Below, piece after piece: positions 60,501 through 64,000 of a DNA stretch of 64,000 nucleotides (position 1 is its first letter; every line of letters begins with the position of its first letter). The stretch is from Bacillus niameyensis (GTDB taxonomy: Bacteria > Bacillota > Bacilli > Bacillales > Bacillaceae_C): NCBI RefSeq assembly GCF_001375535.1, contig NZ_LN831197.1:124001-188000 (forward strand), in the 5' to 3' direction. A program made the translations under genes and the position numbers. The notes beneath the pieces were generated by a model that ran no database searches, had not been told where the DNA came from, and saw nothing but the letters and a program-made list of their open reading frames with translations.

Positions 60501-60633
60501 TGTGACAGTAATAGGAGGGTTAATTAGTAGCACTTTGTTAACTCTGTTTATCATCCCTATAGTCTATAGTCTATTTGATCCGGAAACACGCAGAATGAAT
60601 AGTAAAAAGAAAAGGTTGCATTTAAAAAAATAA
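57544..60633 (+). CDS. swrC: RND-family efflux pump (SwrC/AcrB-like)
   Basis: This is a 1029-residue RND transporter with twelve helices and two large outside loops. FSIKRPVFTIVTMLLVIILG is the first helix region. GIGMLVDNAIVVIENIYRH carries the proton-relay Asp pair and GTQFLPPTDEGFF is typical of HAE-type pumps. It matches SwrC (YerP) of B. subtilis, which exports surfactin and aids swarming. No membrane fusion or outer channel gene is near, as expected in a Gram-positive. GTG 57544 follows AAAGGAG; the frame opens at 57403. Confidence 0.93.
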   Translation: MNISNFSIKRPVFTIVTMLLVIILGFVSLLKIPLKLIPDINAPIAVVVTSYPSASPAEVVEKISKPLEASLATLPGIKNVQSISQEGSSLILLEFTWTTSIDDVQNDVLQRIDQTPITSDANKPRFLKFDPSQFPVIQLSLKTNRDEKNLRVLAADLTNELKKVEGVANVNVSGTLIEEVRVIIDEEKLKNNHLAQSDLIQVIQANNISMPGETILMEGKELTTRVISMLHTTEDIANLPITANPINGKKIRIKDVAEVRLQEQPSKSITRTNEQPSVLLSVLQESNANTADVSKNFQNALDKLLRKEQYKGVESAVLFDQGDYIRIAIGNIASSLLIGGALAMLVLFLFLRSFKSPIIIGVAIPYSVIVTFVLMYFADFAMNIMTLGALALGIGMLVDNAIVVIENIYRHLSMGKAPEQAARDGAKEVAGAITASTFTTVAVFLPVVFISGLLGQLFKEFAFTISFSLFASLFVALTVIPMLASKWLKASKNNFEAKRRRSKSMNMLDRSIRWSLRHRLLILTTAVVLFVAGLFGFGSVGTQFLPPTDEGFFSIGVQLENGAALTETDKVVNVIEKQLKKNKDVDVYVSLVGSTQEEAFQGKGKVNAAEIYVRLNSKEVRRESLFKIVDQLKPTIIEQVNKINDQAKVKFDVQAASGMAPQTLTFNVSDTNKERLEQNVELIYLALKDIAAVTELSTNTAKTVEEVQISVNREKAFDVGLAPVQIATVVNNITKGVQASQILGENSEVYGVFVGFDEDVSRNLEKLKSLLIRKSDGSYVKLSDVADITTGKGPVSIQRLNQRDAVQFKLKYDSETNLGAISKQVDKKIADLKLSDQTELTYSGETELLEDSMNDMIMAFILAILLIYIVMAAQFESFKYPFVIMFTVPLMVIGVAIALVITRLPISIPAFIGLVILAGIVVNNAIVLVDYVNQRKDAGLSSYEALVESVKDRVRPILMTSLTTILGLVPIALGIGEGTEINQPMGVTVIGGLISSTLLTLFIIPIVYSLFDPETRRMNSKKKRLHLKK

Positions 60634-60635
60634 AA

Positions 60636-60675
60636 AATCGCATGTGAATCTCTGGGGTTCACATGCGATTATACT
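60636..60675. terminator. Bidirectional terminator
   Basis: AATCGCATGTGAA pairs with TTCACATGCGATT around a 9-base loop. Confidence 0.85.
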
Positions 60676-60747
60676 ATAGAGGTTTGTCTAATCTCACCAC
60701 TCGTCTAATACCGAATGTATTAGAATTTAGAATTGTGTTAATTTTTC

Positions 60748-60945
60748 CTATTGCTGATTTCCATTCAATTGGGCTTGTGCTTGTTTAACTAACCTTTTTG
60801 TAATTTCTCCTCCAACTGAACCATTGCCTCTCGAAACAGTGTCAGCTCCTAAGGTTACCCCAAACTCTTGGGCAATTTCGTATTTGACTTGATCTAAATA
60901 TTGTTCGATTCCGGGAACAAGTAGTTTATTACTTTGTCTAGGCAT
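60748..60945 (-). CDS. Small acid-soluble spore protein, alpha/beta type
   Basis: This is a 65-residue DNA-protective protein of the spore core. [20 protein letters not shown] contains the GPR protease cleavage site (E-I-A), and [17 protein letters not shown] the second conserved helix. It saturates spore DNA and gives UV and heat resistance; the protein is degraded by GPR on germination. RBS GAGGAG. A sigma-G promoter lies upstream. Confidence 0.95.
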   Translation of the reverse strand: MPRQSNKLLVPGIEQYLDQVKYEIAQEFGVTLGADTVSRGNGSVGGEITKRLVKQAQAQLNGNQQ

Positions 60946-60983
60946 TTAAATAACTCCTCTTCATTAAATTTATTTCGTATTCG

Positions 60984-61014
60984 TAGTATGGTTTAATAAT
61001 TGATCATTCATGAA
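60984..61014 (-). promoter_or_regulatory. Sigma-G promoter of the SASP gene
   Basis: On the reverse strand TTCATG (complement of 61009-61014), 18-base spacer, CATACTA (complement of 60984-60990). CATACTA is the sigma-G -10 consensus. Confidence 0.75.
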
Positions 61015-61196
61015 TGGTAAAATGAGAGTTGATTGGATGAAATTTGTAAGAAGAGTAATATCGTGAAAATTCATCAATAATCAAGCTTTCAGCTAGGTAT
61101 TATCGGATTAAAAGGTTATGGATATTTTTTTCTTTCCAATGAAGATGTTTTTCATTAATATAAAAGAATGGACTTCAATTTGGGGGATACATTAAA

Positions 61197-62552
61197 ATGA
61201 AGCGAATTAAAAAATTAACCGTAACAAGGTTGACACCTTTTCGTATCCTTGTGACTTATTATTTCTTCACAGTAGCCATTTCAGCAGTACTACTAAGTTT
61301 ACCATTTGCCCGAAAACCGGATGCTGAGTGGTCTTTTATGGATGCGATCTTTACTGCAGCAAGTGCTGTTAGTGTAACTGGATTGACAACGATTAAAATT
61401 GCTGATACTTTTACAACATCTGGTATCTTTTTACTCATGATCGTTCTGCAAATAGGTGGAATTGGTATTATGACGATCAGTACTTTTTTCTGGCTTATGT
61501 TAGGAAAAAGAGTTGGACTAAAGCATAGACAATTGATTAGAACAGATCAAAATCAACTTAATCTATCAGGATTAGTAGCCCTGTTGAAGGAAATTGTCTA
61601 TATAATATTGTTCATTGAGTTAATAGGAGCAATTGTACTTGGTACATACTATTTAACGTATTATTCGACATGGCAAGAGGCCTACTTACAAGGGTTGTTT
61701 GCTTCGATTAGTGCAACTACAAACGCTGGTTTTGATATTACTGGCCAATCTTTGCTACCGTTTGCTAAAGATTATTTTGTCCAATTTGTCACAATGATAC
61801 TGATTATTTTAGGTGCGATAGGATTTCCTGTGTGGATCGAGGTAAAGAAATTTTTACTACATAAAGATGAAAATATTCGTTTTCGTTTTAGTTTATTTAC
61901 AAAAATAACAACTTTAACGTATGTTCTTTTATTAGTAGTAGGTGCAATTGTCATATTAGTTATTGAAGCTGGTCAATCATTTTCAGGGAAATCATGGCAT
62001 GAATCTTTATTTTATGCTTTATTTCAGTCGACCTCTATGAGAAGTGCTGGATTGTTAACTATGGACGTAAACCAGCTATCCGTTTCAACGATCCTTTTTA
62101 TGTCGGCATTAATGTTTATCGGGGCATCTCCTAGTTCAGTTGGTGGAGGTATTAGGACAACGACATTTGCTTTAAATCTTCTTTTCTTATTCCATTTTGC
62201 TCGTGGTCGATCAGCTATTAAGATATTCCAGCGTGAAATTCACCCACAAGACGTGCTAAAATCTTTAGTTGTACTTATGTTAGCAGTTATTTTAACAGGT
62301 ACATCAATCTTTCTATTGTCGCTGACCGAAGATGCAAGTCTTATCGCTATTATTTTTGAAGTAGCATCGGCATTTGGAACATGTGGAGCCTCGATGGGAA
62401 TCACTCCGGATTTAACGATTTTTGGAAAATCCTTGCTTATTTTATTAATGTTTATTGGTAGAATTGGAATACTATCCTTTTTGTTCATCATGGCTAACAA
62501 TGAAAAGGAGCCAGATTTCCATTACCCGAAGGAAAGAGTCATCATAGGGTAA
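61197..62552 (+). CDS. TrkH/KtrB-type potassium channel subunit (KtrD-like)
   Basis: This is a 451-residue membrane protein with four M1-P-M2 repeats. The four pore loops are visible: SAVSVTGLTT (about residue 63), SATTNAGFDI (about 180), STSMRSAGLL and ASAFGTCGASMGITP. The first three keep a Gly at the selectivity filter. It works with a cytosolic RCK protein (KtrA or KtrC) not seen here. The downstream acyltransferase recalls the ykrP neighbour of ktrD in B. subtilis. RBS TTGGGGG. Its precise Ktr type is inferred. Confidence 0.9.
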   Translation: MKRIKKLTVTRLTPFRILVTYYFFTVAISAVLLSLPFARKPDAEWSFMDAIFTAASAVSVTGLTTIKIADTFTTSGIFLLMIVLQIGGIGIMTISTFFWLMLGKRVGLKHRQLIRTDQNQLNLSGLVALLKEIVYIILFIELIGAIVLGTYYLTYYSTWQEAYLQGLFASISATTNAGFDITGQSLLPFAKDYFVQFVTMILIILGAIGFPVWIEVKKFLLHKDENIRFRFSLFTKITTLTYVLLLVVGAIVILVIEAGQSFSGKSWHESLFYALFQSTSMRSAGLLTMDVNQLSVSTILFMSALMFIGASPSSVGGGIRTTTFALNLLFLFHFARGRSAIKIFQREIHPQDVLKSLVVLMLAVILTGTSIFLLSLTEDASLIAIIFEVASAFGTCGASMGITPDLTIFGKSLLILLMFIGRIGILSFLFIMANNEKEPDFHYPKERVIIG

Positions 62553-62579
62553 AATATTAGTACATTGGAGGTAATAATC

Positions 62580-63566
62580 ATGGCAAACAAAATTAGAATT
62601 GGTATTGCGGGTTATGGGAATTTAGGTAGAGGTGTAGAAGCCGCTATCAAGTTAAATGCAGATATGGAGCTCGTAGGTGTATTTTCTAGAAGAGATCCTG
62701 CTAGCGTTAAAGTTCTAGACCCAAATGTAAAAGTTTTATCAATTACGAATGTAGAAGAATATAAAGATCAAATTGATGTACTTATTTTATGTGGTGGGTC
62801 TGCAACAGATTTACCTGAACAAGGTCCAGAATTGGCCGCTATGTTTAATACGATTGATAGCTTTGATACACATGCTAAAATTCCCGAGTATTTTGCTAAA
62901 ATGGATGAGGTAGCAAAAAGGTCAGGAAAAACAAGTATTATTTCGGTTGGTTGGGATCCCGGTGTATTTTCGATGAATCGCTTGCTTGGGGAAGCGATAC
63001 TTCCTGAAGGAGAAACGTATACATTCTGGGGGAAAGGTTTGAGCCAAGGACACTCTGATGCAGTTCGGAGAGTGGATGGTGTTAAAGCTGGAGTCCAATA
63101 TACAATCCCTATTGAAAATGCCGTTAATCGTGTTAGGAATGGGGAAAACCCAACGCTAGCAACAAACGAAAAGCATCTACGTGAGTGTTATGTAGTTCCC
63201 GAAGAGGGAGCAGAGCTTAAAAAGATTGAAGAAGCGATTGTTACAATGCCTCACTACTTTGCTGACTATCATACAAAAGTTAATTTTATTAGCGAAGAAG
63301 AGTTTCAGGCTAATCACTCTAAAATGCCTCACGGTGGTTTTGTAATCAGAAGTGGAAAAACAGGTGATTCAAATTCACATATAATGGAATTTTCTTTGAA
63401 ACTTGAAAGCAATCCTGAGTATACGGCAAGTGTATTGGTTGCATACGCTCGAGCGGCTTTTAAAATGAATCAACTTGATCAAACTGGAGCAAAAACAGTA
63501 TTTGATGTACCAATGGGCTTACTTTCGCCGAAATCAGCTGAGGATTTACGGAAAGAATTACTATAG
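62580..63566 (+). CDS. ddh: Meso-diaminopimelate D-dehydrogenase
   Basis: This is a 328-residue NADPH-dependent enzyme that converts tetrahydrodipicolinate and ammonia to meso-diaminopimelate in one step. IRIGIAGYGNLGRGVEAAIK (about residues 5-24) is the nucleotide fold. FDTHAKIPEYFAKMDEVAKR, GWDPGVFSMNRL, GKGLSQGHSDAVRRVDGVKAG and HGGFVIRSG are family signatures. It supplies cell-wall and lysine precursors; relatives are found in lysinibacilli and corynebacteria. ATG 62580 after TTGGAGG; the frame opens at 62565. It lies 27 bases after the potassium channel gene. Confidence 0.93.
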   Translation: MANKIRIGIAGYGNLGRGVEAAIKLNADMELVGVFSRRDPASVKVLDPNVKVLSITNVEEYKDQIDVLILCGGSATDLPEQGPELAAMFNTIDSFDTHAKIPEYFAKMDEVAKRSGKTSIISVGWDPGVFSMNRLLGEAILPEGETYTFWGKGLSQGHSDAVRRVDGVKAGVQYTIPIENAVNRVRNGENPTLATNEKHLRECYVVPEEGAELKKIEEAIVTMPHYFADYHTKVNFISEEEFQANHSKMPHGGFVIRSGKTGDSNSHIMEFSLKLESNPEYTASVLVAYARAAFKMNQLDQTGAKTVFDVPMGLLSPKSAEDLRKELL

Positions 63567-63574
63567 AAAATAGT

Positions 63575-63606
63575 AAAAAACCGGCTTTAAATGCCGGTTT
63601 TTTTAC
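63575..63606 (+). terminator. Terminator of ddh
   Basis: AAAAAACCGGC pairs with GCCGGTTTTTT around TTTAAAT. Confidence 0.93.
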
Positions 63607-63709
63607 ATTCAAATTGGAATTTTATCCCGCTTTAACTGATTGTAAGACCCACACTTCAGGAATTAGAGAAGAATCCGAGAATTTAAGTTGGGGAATGTTA
63701 AAGTCATGT

Positions 63710-64000
63710 TTATGCTCTTTTCGCGCTAGTCAAATTATCCTTCATATCTCCTAAAAATTGTTTCCATCTTGACCACTTCAGTTCAATAAAAGGCTGTGCT
63801 GCAACTGTGACAAATTTGCTTGATAAAATGGATGTGAGTCCTAATGCGATTATGAGAAGGATGATGACTGTTTGCGAATGGTCGATGAGCCCCTCAAAAT
63901 CACTACCTCTAAACGTTCGTATAACAAATCCATGTAATAAGTAAACGTAAAGTGTGTTTCTGCCCCATTTTGTAAAAAATAGTTTTCTATTAGGTACAAA
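63710..64000 (-). CDS. Acyltransferase family membrane protein, C-terminal part
   Basis: This is the last 96 codons of a gene that enters from beyond the window. KWGRNTLYVYLLHGFVIRTF is the conserved last-helix motif of membrane acyltransferases (acyltransferase-3/OafA type, GRNTLxxYLLH). A hydrophobic helix VIILLIIALGLTSILSSKFV and a basic tail follow. Such proteins O-acetylate surface polymers. It could correspond to YkrP, since ktrD is close by in B. subtilis. Confidence 0.78.
   Translation of the reverse strand, partial: FVPNRKLFFTKWGRNTLYVYLLHGFVIRTFRGSDFEGLIDHSQTVIILLIIALGLTSILSSKFVTVAAQPFIELKWSRWKQFLGDMKDNLTSAKRA

Overview
The window looks like chromosome of a low-GC, endospore-forming member of the Bacillaceae. 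Three lines of evidence support this. First, there is strong Shine-Dalgarno use, with frequent TTG and GTG starts. Second, there are many sporulation genes: CotO, CotZ/CotY, YjcA, SpoVIF, a YjcZ-like peptide, SpoVAC/AD/AE and an alpha/beta SASP. Third, gene order matches B. subtilis as I remember it over two long blocks, infC-rpmI-rplT-ysdA and spxH-cwlQ-yjbK-relQ-nadK-rluD-like-prpE-mgtE-antiporter-fabI-cotO-cotZ-yjcA-spoVIF-yjcF-yjcG-yjcH. I cannot name the species from the sequence alone.

Layout. 1-5.7 kb: a partial MFS transporter, a double aspartyl-protease-like protein, a DoxX-like membrane protein, and a type I toxin-antitoxin cassette with a decayed second copy 1.4 kb away. A squalene/phytoene synthase-family gene (YisP-like) lies between the two cassettes. 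An aldo/keto reductase follows, then an EF-G-binding (FusB/FusC-type) gene behind a 30-codon leader ORF and a set of mutually exclusive hairpins that look like a translational attenuator. 5.7-19.7 kb: an accessory-type strip of small enzymes (three Nudix hydrolases, five GNAT proteins including a Clp-N/GNAT fusion, HAD, histidine phosphatase, two CPBP proteases, APH-type kinase, GrpB, cupin, VOC), interrupted by folD under a ZTP riboswitch with its own terminator. 19.8-24.9 kb: an XRE-TPR regulator divergent from a two-gene ABC exporter.

24.9-28.6 kb: a tandem repeat patch, a YusW-like lipoprotein, and the infC-rpmI-rplT operon with its L20-type attenuator leader and ATT start codon. 28.7-38.9 kb: the stress/metabolism block SpxH, lytic transglycosylase, CYTH protein, RelQ, NAD kinase, pseudouridine synthase, PrpE, MgtE, cation/proton antiporter and FabI. 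The truncated-hemoglobin gene expected beside spxH survives only as a 49-codon remnant. 38.9-46.2 kb: spore coat and spore maturation genes, several with recognisable sigma-K promoters, plus a YhcN-spoVAC-AD-AE operon and two tiny spore genes.

46.4-50.1 kb: a TAXI-type TRAP transporter (binding lipoprotein, DUF1850 protein, fused permease) with a hairpin between the first two genes. 50.1-64 kb: a coupled pair of hypothetical genes, tRNA-Val(GAC), a benzil reductase-like SDR, an AEC transporter, an M42 peptidase, release factor 3, an RND pump of the SwrC type, a SASP gene with a sigma-G promoter, a TrkH/Ktr potassium channel subunit, meso-diaminopimelate dehydrogenase, and the end of an acyltransferase gene.

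The most interesting items are the intact/decayed type I toxin-antitoxin pair, the leader-peptide attenuator of the EF-G-binding gene, the Clp-N/GNAT fusion, the yjbI remnant that still overlaps spxH, the regulator/exporter module with an unclear start codon, and several unannotated small genes.
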